Translations under genes and position numbers: made by a program
The notes under the pieces: model-generated
Seen by the model: only the letters and a program-made list of their open reading frames with translations
Databases searched by the model: none
What the model was told of the DNA's origin: nothing
Shown here: one piece after another, positions 1 through 8,696 of the stretch
How positions within the stretch are numbered: the stretch's first letter is position 1
Layout of the letters: the number at the start of each line of letters is the position of its first letter
DNA from: Planctomycetota bacterium
GTDB taxonomy: Bacteria > Planctomycetota > SZUA-567 > H5-PLA8
DNA length: 64,000 nucleotides
NCBI GenBank assembly: GCA_016200135.1
Contig: JACQFI010000070.1
Location: 72,356-136,355 of the forward strand
Direction: 5' to 3'

Positions 1-1298
1 AGGTCGTTGGGCTTCCCGTGCAGCTTTATGGCCTCGGCCGCGGCCTGGCTGTGCACGCGGATGCGCTCGTGGAGTTCCTGGCGGTCGCCGCCGAGTTTCA
101 CCGCTTCCATGAGGATGTTCTCGGTGGCGATGAACGGCAGCTCGGCGCGCAGCCGCGCCTCGATCACCGCGGGGTAGACCACCAGATTCTGGGCCACGTT
201 GAGCCAAGTCTCGAGGATGACGTCGGCGCAGAGGAATGCCTCCGGCACAGAGATGCGCTTGTTGCTGCTGTCATCGAGGGTGCGCTCGAACCACTGCTCG
301 GCGGCGGTCATGGCGGGATCGAGCGCGAGCGTGATCAGGTGCCGCGCGAGGCCCGTCATGCGTTCGGCGCGCATGGGATTGCGCTTATAGGCCATGGCCG
401 AACTGCCCACCTGGCCTTTCTCGAACGGCTCTTCCACTTCTTTGAGATGCGCCAGCAGCCGCAGGTCGTTGGCGAACTTGTGGGCGCTCTGCGCTAGACC
501 CGAGAGCGACTGCAGAACCTGGTAGTCCACCTTGCGCGTGTAGGTCTGCCCGCTCACGGGCAGCACGCGCTTGAAGCCCATGCGCTCGGCGACGATGTGC
601 TCGAGCCGCTGGACCTTCTGGTAATTGCCGTCGAAGAGTTCGAGGAAGCTCGCCTGTGTGCCGGTGGTGCCTTTGACGCCCAGGAAAGGCAGTTCGTCGC
701 GCAGGCGCTCGAAGATCTCCAGGTCCATCAGGAGGTCCTGGATCCAGAGGCACGCGCGCTTGCCGACGGTCGTCGGCTGGGCGGCCTGGAAGTGCGTGAA
801 GGCCAGCGTGGGCAGGTCGCCGTGGTCCTCGGCGAAGTTGGCAAGCGCCGCGATCACGTTCACGACCTTCTTCGCGGCGAGTTCCAGGCCGCTCTTCATC
901 TGGATCAGGTCGGTGTTGTCGGTCACGTACGCGCTGGTGGCGCCGAGGTGAATGATGCCCTTGGCGCTCGGGCACTGCAGGCCGTAAGCGTACACGTGGC
1001 TCATCACGTCGTGGCGGATCTCGCGTTCCTTGGCTTCGGCGGCCTCGAAATTGATCTCGTCCAGGTGCGCGCGCATCTCATGTAACTGCGCTTCGGTGAT
1101 GGGCAGGCCCAGCACCTTCTCGCCTTCCGCCAGCGCGACCCACAGCCGGCGCCAGGTGGAGAACTTGAACTGGGGCGAGAAGACGTACGACATCTCCGGC
1201 GAACCGTACCGCCCGGTGAGTGGGTTCTCGTAGCTGCGGCGGTCGCCGGCTTTCTTTTGCGGAGGCGCCGCGGGGACGGTTTTCTTGCGTGAAGGCAT
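1..1298 (-). CDS. purB: Adenylosuccinate lyase, 3' end cut by window edge
   Basis: Adenylosuccinate lyase catalyses two steps of purine synthesis: SAICAR to AICAR plus fumarate, and adenylosuccinate to AMP plus fumarate. Translating the minus strand from ATG 1298 gives an open frame that runs off the left edge. It contains the fumarase/aspartase superfamily signature as [11 protein letters not shown], the TSAYVTDN segment and the family-typical [11 protein letters not shown] region. The start was chosen because the next residues (MPSRKK..., then [12 protein letters not shown]) lead directly into the family N-terminus. About 430 residues are visible and only the extreme C-terminus is missing. 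It is divergent from the gene at 1479. Confidence 0.95.
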   Translation of the reverse strand, partial: MPSRKKTVPAAPPQKKAGDRRSYENPLTGRYGSPEMSYVFSPQFKFSTWRRLWVALAEGEKVLGLPITEAQLHEMRAHLDEINFEAAEAKEREIRHDVMSHVYAYGLQCPSAKGIIHLGATSAYVTDNTDLIQMKSGLELAAKKVVNVIAALANFAEDHGDLPTLAFTHFQAAQPTTVGKRACLWIQDLLMDLEIFERLRDELPFLGVKGTTGTQASFLELFDGNYQKVQRLEHIVAERMGFKRVLPVSGQTYTRKVDYQVLQSLSGLAQSAHKFANDLRLLAHLKEVEEPFEKGQVGSSAMAYKRNPMRAERMTGLARHLITLALDPAMTAAEQWFERTLDDSSNKRISVPEAFLCADVILETWLNVAQNLVVYPAVIEARLRAELPFIATENILMEAVKLGGDRQELHERIRVHSQAAAEAIKLHGKPND

Positions 1299-1478
1299 GG
1301 ATTCCCTTCGCGGTTGAGGCCGAGTTCTCTGGGCTTGGACGCCCCTACTATGCGTGCGCTCGAGGCGGGATGCAAGGGCACGTAAGGCCCGCGGGTCCGT
1401 TCCGCAGAATCAATCCGGCGCCTTCGTTTGAAGCGCGCAGCGGGGCTGGTAGGATGCGGTGCGATCAGGAGAAGCGCC

Positions 1479-1877
1479 ATGGCCGCACCCACGCATTACC
1501 TCACGAAGCGCGACCTGTTGCACGGGCCCAAGACTTCGCCCAAGGCGCTGGTGGCGGCGGGGCGCGATTACCTGGCGCGAGAGGCCTTTTCGGACGCGCT
1601 CGACTTCTTCGAGAAGGCGCGCGACGCCGAAGCTGTAAAAGAGATCAAGCGCATCGCGCTGGAGCGCGGCGATTCGTTCCTGCTCGCGCGGGTAGAACGC
1701 TACGACCGGATTTTGGTCGCCGAGAGCGACTGGGAGCGCGTCGCGGTCACGGCCGATAAGAATGGAATGTCCAGCATGGCGGTCTTCGCGCGGAAGCGGA
1801 TCGCGCCGCCGGAAGCGGCGACGCCGGGCGTACAGCCGATCGAAGAAGCCGGCGAAGCTGCGCCGGAGAAGAAGTAG
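1479..1877 (+). CDS. Hypothetical protein, helical, 132 aa
   Basis: I do not recognise the family. ATG 1479 is preceded by AGGAG at 1467-1471, a better start than in-frame codons further upstream. The first 75 residues look like one or two helical hairpins (ALDFFEKARDAEAVKEIKRIALERGD), TPR-like in spacing. The last 30 residues are Pro/Glu/Ala-rich and probably disordered. There is no signal peptide or membrane segment. It is followed after 19 bases by the small basic ORF at 1897, so the two probably share a transcript that ends at the hairpin at 2016. Confidence 0.75.
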   Translation: MAAPTHYLTKRDLLHGPKTSPKALVAAGRDYLAREAFSDALDFFEKARDAEAVKEIKRIALERGDSFLLARVERYDRILVAESDWERVAVTADKNGMSSMAVFARKRIAPPEAATPGVQPIEEAGEAAPEKK

Positions 1878-1896
1878 AAACCACGAGGAGGAAGCG

Positions 1897-2007
1897 ATGG
1901 CGTCACTTAAGAAGGTCCGTCCGTTGTTGAAGCGCAACAAGCGCGCGAATCATGGCAGCAAGCCGACGCGCGGCCGCCCGGACAGCCACTTCAAGCGCAG
2001 CCGGTAG
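1897..2007 (+). CDS. Very small, highly basic protein, 36 aa
   Basis: A strong GAGGAGG Shine-Dalgarno at 1885-1891 lies 5 bases before ATG 1897, and the frame closes at TAG 2005-2007. The peptide is almost entirely Lys, Arg, Asn, His and Gly with hardly any acidic residues (core KRNKRANHGSKPTRGRP). That composition suggests a nucleic-acid or ribosome-associated peptide, comparable in size and charge to bTHX-type small ribosomal proteins, although I cannot show homology. A longer in-frame reading from 1762 would overlap the preceding gene and lacks a ribosome site. The ribosome site and the terminator just downstream argue that it is real. Confidence 0.7.
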   Translation: MASLKKVRPLLKRNKRANHGSKPTRGRPDSHFKRSR

Positions 2008-2015
2008 GCGAGGGC

Positions 2016-2051
2016 AGGGGCGGGCCGCGTGCCCGCCCCTCGCGTTTCTTT
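2016..2051 (+). terminator. Rho-independent terminator
   Basis: A perfect 10-bp stem (2016-2025 with 2031-2040, loop CGCGT) is followed by CGCGTTTCTTT. It closes the 1479-2007 transcript nine bases after the small basic ORF. Confidence 0.75.
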
Positions 2052-2117
2052 CACGGCCGTCCGACCAATGGTTCGGTAAACTCCGGCGGTTCGGCGAATC
2101 GACGCTTCAGACCAGGC

Positions 2118-2645
2118 ATGTCCAAACACTTGAAGACCAGCGCCCTCGACCGCGCCCGCGCGGACCTCGCTGCGGGCCGCCCGGACCTCGCCCTCGACCG
2201 CGTTACCGGCTTTCTCTATATGCTGCATCGCCGGGGCGAGTACCAGGAAGCTGCCTACCTGCTCCTTGGCGAGATCCACTTCGCGATGAAGGACTACGCG
2301 CGGGCCGGCGCGGCCTGGATGCTCACGGCCAAGACCGGCCCCGAGGCCGACCAGGCCGAGGCGGCGTTTCAAGCCCGGTACGGCCGCGAGCCTTCGAACG
2401 TACTGCACGCGCTCAAGCCGCGCACGCCGTCCGAACTTTATCCCGAACCCGTGCGCGAGCGCTTGAAGGCGCTGGGCTACCGCTACCGCCCTTACCGGCC
2501 GCGCTCGAATCCGCATGTTTTAGAAGATTTTCAGGAACGGTCGCGCGGCGTGCGGCCCGTCGAGGTGGGCTGCCTCTTCTTTCTGATCATGGTGGCGGTC
2601 ATCGGGCTGCTGTTTCTGCTGCGCTTCGTGCCCATCTTCAAATAG
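2118..2645 (+). CDS. DUF6584-like protein with C-terminal membrane helix
   Basis: 175 aa. Residues 1-110 are TPR-like (ARADLAAGRPDLALDRVTGFL, then AAYLLLGEIHFAMKDYARAGAAWMLT), ending in a FQARYGREP segment. This layout matches my recollection of the DUF6584 family, in which an ARADLAAGR repeat is followed by a conserved F-x2-x-YG. A single hydrophobic helix (about 150-170, GCLFFLIMVAVIGLLFLLRF) anchors the C-terminus. A role in the membrane is inferred and the function is unknown. The family call is from memory. Confidence 0.7.
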   Translation: MSKHLKTSALDRARADLAAGRPDLALDRVTGFLYMLHRRGEYQEAAYLLLGEIHFAMKDYARAGAAWMLTAKTGPEADQAEAAFQARYGREPSNVLHALKPRTPSELYPEPVRERLKALGYRYRPYRPRSNPHVLEDFQERSRGVRPVEVGCLFFLIMVAVIGLLFLLRFVPIFK

Positions 2646-2665
2646 CTTGTGCGCGGCGGCGGGCC

Positions 2666-2782
2666 TTAAGGTGGTGGCGGGCCCTTCTTGCGCGAGCGTG
2701 CAATGCGGCGCCATTGCTTTAAGAGCAGGTAGAAAAAGGCCGCCAGCGTGCCAATGATCGCGCCGAGCCAGAAGGCGCTCAC
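2666..2782 (-). CDS. Small single-pass membrane protein, 38 aa, GTG start
   Basis: Reading the minus strand from GTG 2782 gives a 38-residue peptide with one membrane helix (FWLGAIIGTLAAFFYLLLK) followed by a basic RRIARSRKKG stretch and a Pro tail, stop TAA at 2666-2668. A GAGGAG ribosome site (2796-2791) lies 8 bases before the GTG, inside the last codons of the upstream secreted-protein gene, whose stop is 2 bases away. Hydrophobic-then-basic order predicts N-out/C-in insertion. No family recognised. It is too short for ordinary gene callers. Confidence 0.6.
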   Translation of the reverse strand: MSAFWLGAIIGTLAAFFYLLLKQWRRIARSRKKGPPPP

Positions 2783-2784
2783 GC

Positions 2785-3252
2785 TTACTTCTCCTCAGTC
2801 TTCTTCGGCGTGTCCTTAGCCGGACCCGGCGCGTCTTTCTTGGGCTCCGGCGCGGCCGATTTCTCTTCCTTGGGCAGCGGCAAGGGCGCGGGGCCCGCAG
2901 GCGGCAACGGCATAGACGTCTCCGCTTTGCCATCCGGAGTCTTGGGCGCGGCGGGCAGCTTGGCCTGGTAGGCCTCGGCTTTTTTGAGGACCAGATAATA
3001 GGCGGTATCGCCGGCATGCTGTTCGACCGTGCCCGTAAGGACCACACGCTTGCCCAGCAGGTCGGCGCACATCTTCTCGGCGGCGTCGCCCTTCGCCACG
3101 TAGTAAATCTCGTTGAGCGCGTCCGTGATCTGCGCGCAGGCGTCGGTCCGCGCGGTCTTCTCGAGCACTCCCCGGATATGTTCGTCTACGCCGTGCGCCG
3201 GGCCCGTCAGCAGAAGAAAGCCCGCCAGCACCAGAATTGAAACGCGCGCCAT
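2785..3252 (-). CDS. Secreted protein with Lys/Pro/Glu-rich tail
   Basis: 155 aa. There is an N-terminal signal peptide (MARVSILVLAGFLLLTGPAHG). A small folded part (residues about 22-95) includes a GKRVVLTGTVEQHAG segment resembling an OB-fold strand pair and two Cys residues that could form a disulfide. Residues about 100-155 are a disordered Lys/Pro/Glu/Ala tail. The folded part may be of the tRNA_anti-like/OB type seen in secreted PVC proteins, but this is a guess. It is directly followed by the coupled 38-aa membrane peptide. Confidence 0.7.
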   Translation of the reverse strand: MARVSILVLAGFLLLTGPAHGVDEHIRGVLEKTARTDACAQITDALNEIYYVAKGDAAEKMCADLLGKRVVLTGTVEQHAGDTAYYLVLKKAEAYQAKLPAAPKTPDGKAETSMPLPPAGPAPLPLPKEEKSAAPEPKKDAPGPAKDTPKKTEEK

Positions 3253-3288
3253 GCGTTACACCCTCCAAGTCTCACTATGCTTAGACGT

Positions 3289-3645
3289 TCATCGGCGGCC
3301 CGAGCGGCCCTTTTTCCCATTCTTTTGAGTCACGTCCTGCACCCAGCAGAGGCAGGTCATGCCGTGCGAAAACCCGAGCGTGCTCATGGCCAGCATGGCG
3401 GCGTGCTCCATCTCCCGCGGAGCCAAGTCCGCATCGAGCCCCTTGCGCACCGCGGAGTGGCTCGCGCCTTCCAGCTTCGCGCCGAAGGCCAGGCCGAGTT
3501 TCACCAGGCGCTGGTCGCGTTTGGAGAGCGGTCCTGCCTTCTCCAGTGCCAAGCCGAAGCGTTCGTACGCGGCGAGCACGCCCGGATAGCGCTTCTGGGC
3601 GTTCACGTAGCGCGACGGCAGGGCACTACTCTTCTTCTTTGCCAT
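3289..3645 (-). CDS. Carboxymuconolactone decarboxylase-like (CMD family) protein
   Basis: 118 aa from ATG 3645, preceded by TTGGAG. An upstream in-frame reading to 3894 overlaps the M48 gene and is not supported. The helical core (RLVKLGLAFGAKLEGASHSAVRKGL, then AMLAMSTLGF) matches the CMD fold. The position that carries Cys-x2-Cys in the AhpD-type members reads GASHSAVRK, so this belongs to the Cys-less branch and is unlikely to be a peroxidase. Two Cys occur later (TCLCW). Substrate unknown. Confidence 0.75.
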   Translation of the reverse strand: MAKKKSSALPSRYVNAQKRYPGVLAAYERFGLALEKAGPLSKRDQRLVKLGLAFGAKLEGASHSAVRKGLDADLAPREMEHAAMLAMSTLGFSHGMTCLCWVQDVTQKNGKKGRSGRR

Positions 3646-3674
3646 GTTGGTCTCCAATAAATAAAGGGTCCACC

Positions 3675-5210
3675 TCACGGTCCAACGAAGGCCCCGGACG
3701 CTGCCGTGGCGGCGACCGCCAGAAGGTCGTGCGCGATGGACAAGCCCAGCACGAGGAACACTGCCACCGCCGTGAAGCAGAGAAATCCCAGGCTCATGCG
3801 GCGCATGTGCCGATGATAGCGCGCGATGCGCTCGGGATCGAGGCCATCCTGCATAAGCACCGCGACGCGCTTGGCGATGGAGTCGTGATGCCACGAGTAT
3901 ACGTCGCGGATGCCGCCGGAGAGCCGCGCCAGTTTTTCGAGGGCGCTGGCAAGCGGCAGCGGCGAGCCGATCAGCTCGGCGGAGGCCAGATCCGCCTCAC
4001 GCTCGCACGCGCGCATGACGATTCCAAAAAAGATGCGCAGATAAACCAGGATCAGGAGCATGTAGACCGCGCCCTGCGCCAGCGGGTGCTTGAAAAACAT
4101 GAAGCGTGCAAGCAGCTCGCTCAGCGAGGCGAGCGACAGAAGCACCGCCAGCAGCAGCGCCAGGTGGCCGTGGCGCGCGTGGCCGAGCTCGTGGGCGATG
4201 ACGGCCTCGCATTCTTCGGGCGAGAGGATGTCCGTCAGGCCGGGGCTGATCAGCACGTAACGCATGGGCGCCCACGGCCCGAGCACGCACGCATTGGCCA
4301 AGCCCGAGCCCTTGGGCCCCCACGCAAGAATCCGCCGGACTTTCACGCCCGAGCGCTTCACGACTGCGTCGATGCGGGATTTCAGATCGCCATCCGGCAG
4401 CGGCCGGCAGCGGAAGATGCGGAGCATGACCCAGGGCATCAGCACCGCCGCGGCGAAGACCAGGAACCCAAACATGGCCAGAAGCGCGAGCGTCTCGGAA
4501 GGACCGCCGACCTCTTTCGAGAGATCGTTGAGCAGGTCGGCGGCGTCGCCTGCGCCGGTAAAGGACAGCAGGTCCACTAATAAGTTGATCGCGAACCACG
4601 CAGCCAGCGGGATAAAGGTGAGCCGCGCCTCCAGCGAGAGCCAGCTCAGGCGCGGGATGCGGCGGCCCGTCATGGCCTGCGCCATGCGCCGTTTGGGGAG
4701 CCACGAGAGCATCATCGCGCCGGCGTATGGGCCCAGGTCCAGGAAAGCCTTAACCAGGGTGCTCGATCCAATCCGGTCGAGGGCTTTTTCGGAGAGGACG
4801 TGCTGAAGGCCCAGCCATTCGGGCCAACTGTAGGTCTTCAGCGGCCAGCGGAAATACCAGATCACTAGCACGTACAGAAGCACGGCACTCGCCTGACCCG
4901 CGGCTTCGTAGAGATCGTGCGTTTCGAGGGGATGCCGTTTCCGCGGCGAACCGTCCGCGGACTTAACGCCTTCAGGGAATCTTCCCCAGCGGACCTGCCA
5001 GAGTGTTCGGCGTGCGACGGCTTCATGATACAGCCAGACGATGATCCAGAATCCCAGGATCGCGAGGCACGCTTCGCCGGTGCTGGAGTCCACTTGGCCC
5101 GCCGAATAGACCACGGTATCCGGGGCGTTCCTGCCCAGCATGTTGCCGAACAATTCTTGAACGGCTTGGAGGGCGATGAGCGCGGCAATCAGGTCGAAGG
5201 GGATGCGCAT
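3675..5210 (-). CDS. M48-family membrane metalloprotease
   Basis: 511 aa, polytopic. The zinc site is HELGH in AVIAHELGHARHGH (near residue 340), and a CEREAD segment downstream supplies the third (Glu) ligand, as in Ste24/HtpX-type M48 peptidases. Several hydrophobic helices precede and follow the catalytic part. It is longer than HtpX (about 290 aa), which is closer to the Ste24-like arrangement with extra N-terminal membrane helices. A role in membrane protein quality control or processing is inferred. Confidence 0.88.
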   Translation of the reverse strand: MRIPFDLIAALIALQAVQELFGNMLGRNAPDTVVYSAGQVDSSTGEACLAILGFWIIVWLYHEAVARRTLWQVRWGRFPEGVKSADGSPRKRHPLETHDLYEAAGQASAVLLYVLVIWYFRWPLKTYSWPEWLGLQHVLSEKALDRIGSSTLVKAFLDLGPYAGAMMLSWLPKRRMAQAMTGRRIPRLSWLSLEARLTFIPLAAWFAINLLVDLLSFTGAGDAADLLNDLSKEVGGPSETLALLAMFGFLVFAAAVLMPWVMLRIFRCRPLPDGDLKSRIDAVVKRSGVKVRRILAWGPKGSGLANACVLGPWAPMRYVLISPGLTDILSPEECEAVIAHELGHARHGHLALLLAVLLSLASLSELLARFMFFKHPLAQGAVYMLLILVYLRIFFGIVMRACEREADLASAELIGSPLPLASALEKLARLSGGIRDVYSWHHDSIAKRVAVLMQDGLDPERIARYHRHMRRMSLGFLCFTAVAVFLVLGLSIAHDLLAVAATAASGAFVGP

Positions 5211-5331
5211 TCGGGAGACCAGGGACAGGGCGGCGCCGTCGAATTCCCGTCTAATTTAGGCGCGTAAGCCGGTCCTGGCAAGAACCTCGTCTCGCGATAG
5301 GTTGGAGGCGACCTTTCCCAGCGGAGGAACC

Positions 5332-6129
5332 ATGTCCAACGAGAGCACGACACGCCCGGTCGCCCTGGTCACCGGAGCATCACGCGGCATTGGCCGGGGC
5401 ATCGCCATGGAACTTGCCCGCTCCGGCTGGAACGTGGGCATCAATTACTCGTCGAACACCTCCGCGGCGCACGAAACCGTTGAGGCTGTGAGGGCCGCGG
5501 GAGGCCCCGGAACGGAGGCCCATGCGGTTCAGGCCAATGTCGCGACCGCCGCCAACCGCAAGTACCTCGTGGATTTCATGCTCACGCAGTTCGGGCGCAT
5601 CGATGCGCTGATTAACAACGCCGGGGTAGCGCCCGAGAAGCGCGTGGACCTGCTCGAAACGGGGGAACCAAGCTACGAGCGCGTGATGGACATCAACCTG
5701 AAAGGGCCTTTCTTCCTCACCCAACTCGCGGCGCGAACGATGCTCGAACTGCGCAAGAGCGGGAAGATCCAACGCGGCTACATCGTCAACATTTCCTCCG
5801 TCAGCGCGTATGCGGCCTCGATTAACCGCGGCGAGTACTGCCTCAGCAAGGCCGGCATGAGCATGCTGACCGCGCTCTTTGCCGCGCGGCTGGCGCAAGA
5901 CGAGATCGGCGTCTACGAGGTCCGCCCCGGCGTGATTGCGACGGACATGACGGTGCCGGCGAAGGAGAAGTACGACAAGCTGATCGCGGAAGGACTGACG
6001 CCGATCCGGCGCTGGGGCACGCCCGAGGACATCGGCCGCTGCGTGGCCGCGATCTTGCGCGGCGATTTTCCATTCTCCACGGGGCAGGTCTTCGACGTGG
6101 ACGGCGGCTTCCATTTGCGTACGCTGTAA
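5332..6129 (+). CDS. SDR oxidoreductase, 3-oxoacyl-ACP reductase-like
   Basis: 265 aa from ATG 5332 with GGAGG just upstream. It is a classical short-chain dehydrogenase: TGASRGIG nucleotide-binding motif near residue 14, NNAG, an NISS catalytic Ser region and YCLSK as the YxxxK pair, then RPGVIATDM and a C-terminal DVDGGFHL. These fit a FabG-like NAD(P)H-dependent 3-ketoacyl-ACP reductase, but it is a lone gene not next to fatty-acid genes and could act on sugars or other small carbonyls. Confidence 0.88.
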   Translation: MSNESTTRPVALVTGASRGIGRGIAMELARSGWNVGINYSSNTSAAHETVEAVRAAGGPGTEAHAVQANVATAANRKYLVDFMLTQFGRIDALINNAGVAPEKRVDLLETGEPSYERVMDINLKGPFFLTQLAARTMLELRKSGKIQRGYIVNISSVSAYAASINRGEYCLSKAGMSMLTALFAARLAQDEIGVYEVRPGVIATDMTVPAKEKYDKLIAEGLTPIRRWGTPEDIGRCVAAILRGDFPFSTGQVFDVDGGFHLRTL

Positions 6130-6188
6130 CGGTCACAAGGAATAGCGCCAAAAACAATGCGAGGTGTGGCCAAGGCAGGCGAAACGCT

Positions 6189-7142
6189 TCATCTCTGCAA
6201 TGCCTCATAAAGTGCGTCGAAACATTCGAACCCTTTCGCTAGAACAACATCATTGCTTAGACCCTGCTTATTGAGCCCTTTAAGTATTCGATCAAGTCCT
6301 ACGCACTCTACCCGCTGAAATTTTTCGTCTTCCAGGTCGGCATCGTGAATCATTTCTGCCAGCACTTTCACGGCGCGGTCCTCTATCCGAAAGCGCCGCA
6401 CGAGGGTTTCAAAGGTACAGTCGTCTCCATGATGGGAAAATTCCACGTCGTACATGTCGTAAGGGATTGCCAATGGATGGTTTTTGGGTGAATCCACAAA
6501 TTTGAAGCGGGCTTCATGGTCAACGAATTTACGTATTAGCCATGCGGATCCAACCCGATCAATCTGAGGTCGCGGCCGGGTTATCCATTCCCGCCTGAAA
6601 AAGTCTTTGGGCTTGAGAGGACGAGTGTCTTGCATGCTCACCACGGGTAGTTGCGCGGCCTGTTGAAGAAGCGTTCGCACATTTTGCGCGGCGGGACACT
6701 TAAAATAGTCGATCTCTTGAAGTTCACGAAATTGACTTTGGAACCTATCTAGGCTGACCGAATGCTTGGCCCCTACGTTCGGTTTGTTCTTACGGACAAA
6801 GGCGGCCAATTCCCTAGATAGTTTCCTATATTCTTTCTCACGCAAGTCATTGAATGCCGAAACAATCTTCTCGCTGGGCATGCCTTCAATCTCGGTCAGA
6901 CGAATGAGCGTTGCTTCTCCGCCTCCATCCCGAATCTGTTTGGATAGCCATTGGAATCGTTCATGCTGGGCGGGCTCGTCCGGCAGGACGTAGGCGCTGC
7001 TTTTGATTTGAAGCGCCCCAAACTTCTTGAGTTTGCGCCAGAAGTTTACACGCTCCGAGCTTCGGCGAGTGGGCAGGGCGTAAAGCAGCAATAGCCACCT
7101 TTGCGAGCCCTTTCGGCTGCCTTTACGCATGCCCGTCTTCAT
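6189..7142 (-). CDS. chrB: ChrB-family chromate resistance protein
   Basis: 317 aa. The N-terminal half (WLLLLYALPTRRSSERVNFWRKLKKFGALQIKSSAYVLP region) and the C-terminal half (RPRPQIDRVGSAWLIRKFVDHEA, then FSHHGDDCTFETLVRRF) match the two ChrB domains. In proteobacterial chr operons ChrB is a chromate-sensing regulator next to the ChrA exporter. Here no chrA is present. The gene is the last of an adaptor-RND-TolC-ChrB operon, starting 9 bases after the TolC stop. Its codon use is visibly more A/T-rich than that of the flanking genes, consistent with transfer. Confidence 0.85.
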   Translation of the reverse strand: MKTGMRKGSRKGSQRWLLLLYALPTRRSSERVNFWRKLKKFGALQIKSSAYVLPDEPAQHERFQWLSKQIRDGGGEATLIRLTEIEGMPSEKIVSAFNDLREKEYRKLSRELAAFVRKNKPNVGAKHSVSLDRFQSQFRELQEIDYFKCPAAQNVRTLLQQAAQLPVVSMQDTRPLKPKDFFRREWITRPRPQIDRVGSAWLIRKFVDHEARFKFVDSPKNHPLAIPYDMYDVEFSHHGDDCTFETLVRRFRIEDRAVKVLAEMIHDADLEDEKFQRVECVGLDRILKGLNKQGLSNDVVLAKGFECFDALYEALQR

Positions 7143-7151
7143 GTTCGCATC

Positions 7152-8678
7152 CTACGGATTATGCTGCCCTTCCAGCTTTACTTCCGCCTTAGTTGCGGTG
7201 GTCTCCGGCGCGAGACATTTCTCATCGAGCAAGCCTATCGAAGCGAGAAGATTGACTTGGGCTTGATTATACCGCACCACGGCATCGCAGTACCGCAAGC
7301 GTGCCTGCGCTGCGGCGCTCTCGGCATGCAAAATATCCAAGGTTGTCATCGTGCCGGCTTCCAGATTGACCTTTGTAAGTCGCAATGCTTCCTCTGCAGA
7401 GGCAACTTGCTGGTGAGCCTTTAAAATGATTTCGCTTTGTGCCTTACTATCTTGCGATGCGTTTACAACCTCTGCCCGAATCGCAGCCAGTTTCCGGTCG
7501 GCCTGGATGTACGCCTGTTTCTCCGCTGCCTTCGAACTCTTCAACTCACCAAACGTCGAAAGCCCGAACTTCCAGGTGGCAGAAGCGGTGAAGCGCTGCT
7601 GAGAAACGAGGCCGGAACTTTGGTCTTTAGGAGGCGATCCAATGTTATTGGAGTTACTCATAATGCCGCCACCTTGATAACCACTTTGAATCTGAGGGCC
7701 AACTCCGCCCCATTTGGTTGAACTTCGTTCGGCCGATGCCGCTGCGATTAAAATACGCACGCTCTTTAGGTCATCCCGGTGCTCAACGGCAAGGGCCAGA
7801 AGGTCCTCTATAGGCAAGTCCTCTTTAACGAGGGTGGTTTTAGGAAGTTTTTCGGCGCTTGGAATTAAGGTAGCGGTTGAATCAAGGTTGAGCGTTACCG
7901 AAAGCGCCACTGAGGCATCGTAGAAACTCTTGAGTGCAAGGATTAGATCCTGTTGCCTACCGGCGACTTCGGCCTGGCCACGTATCTCGTCGGCCGTAAG
8001 CCCCGTACCGGCGCGCGCCCGCGATTGGGTAATTCGAAACAGTTCATGCGCTTCCGCGAGCGCTTGGATGGCGGACGCAACGCGTGCCTGGCCTAGCGCC
8101 AATTCGTAGTATTGGTTCGTGGCCTTATGCAGGGTCTCCAGCGCCAGCGCGCGTTCTTCGTATTGGCTCGCCAGAAGGCGTTTCCTAGCGGCGACCATAT
8201 CGTAGTAGACCTTCCCCGGATTCAGCAGCCATTGTACGGCGATCAAGGGTTGGAACGAGTTGAAGCTTGCGCTTAGCAAGTTTCCCTGCGTGGCTCGCAC
8301 TGTCCCGTCCATGTGCTCGAACAACACGGCTGGCGAGAAGGCGGGAAAGAGCGTTCCGAGCACACTTTGCACCCGGCCCTCGTACGCGGCGACGCGCTGG
8401 CGAGCCAGTTGGATGTCTAGATTGCGGGCGATGGCTACTTTTCCTATGGTGGGCAGATCGACCGCGAGCTGCTCTTTATACATCGGCTGAATAGCCGAGC
8501 TTGAAAACGTTACAGTTTCAGATGATGACTCGCGCTTCTCAGGCCCAACATCTGGCCGATCGAGATGCGGAAGCGTGGCGCGCGTTGCTTCGCAACCCCA
8601 AAGCCCCATCAAAAGCACACCCAGACCTGCACAGCAAAAGACAAGCCACAGACCTTGGACGGATTTCGTCCTATTCAT
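7152..8678 (-). CDS. TolC-family outer-membrane efflux lipoprotein
   Basis: 508 aa. The lipoprotein signal ends in LWGC (Cys about 29). Two long alpha-helical hairpin halves follow, with the family-typical repeats LAVDLPTIGKVAIARNLDIQLARQRV and, in the second half, EALRLTKVNLEAGTMTTLDILHAE...RYCDAVVRYNQAQVNLLASIG. It provides the outer-membrane exit duct for the RND pump encoded just upstream (18-base gap to the RND stop). Confidence 0.92.
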   Translation of the reverse strand: MNRTKSVQGLWLVFCCAGLGVLLMGLWGCEATRATLPHLDRPDVGPEKRESSSETVTFSSSAIQPMYKEQLAVDLPTIGKVAIARNLDIQLARQRVAAYEGRVQSVLGTLFPAFSPAVLFEHMDGTVRATQGNLLSASFNSFQPLIAVQWLLNPGKVYYDMVAARKRLLASQYEERALALETLHKATNQYYELALGQARVASAIQALAEAHELFRITQSRARAGTGLTADEIRGQAEVAGRQQDLILALKSFYDASVALSVTLNLDSTATLIPSAEKLPKTTLVKEDLPIEDLLALAVEHRDDLKSVRILIAAASAERSSTKWGGVGPQIQSGYQGGGIMSNSNNIGSPPKDQSSGLVSQQRFTASATWKFGLSTFGELKSSKAAEKQAYIQADRKLAAIRAEVVNASQDSKAQSEIILKAHQQVASAEEALRLTKVNLEAGTMTTLDILHAESAAAQARLRYCDAVVRYNQAQVNLLASIGLLDEKCLAPETTATKAEVKLEGQHNP

Positions 8679-8696
8679 GTTTCCCCCTTACTGCAC

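Noticed and set aside
5211..5331. Minus-strand short frame upstream of the SDR gene
   Set aside because: It overlaps the SDR start and ribosome site and has no ribosome site of its own.
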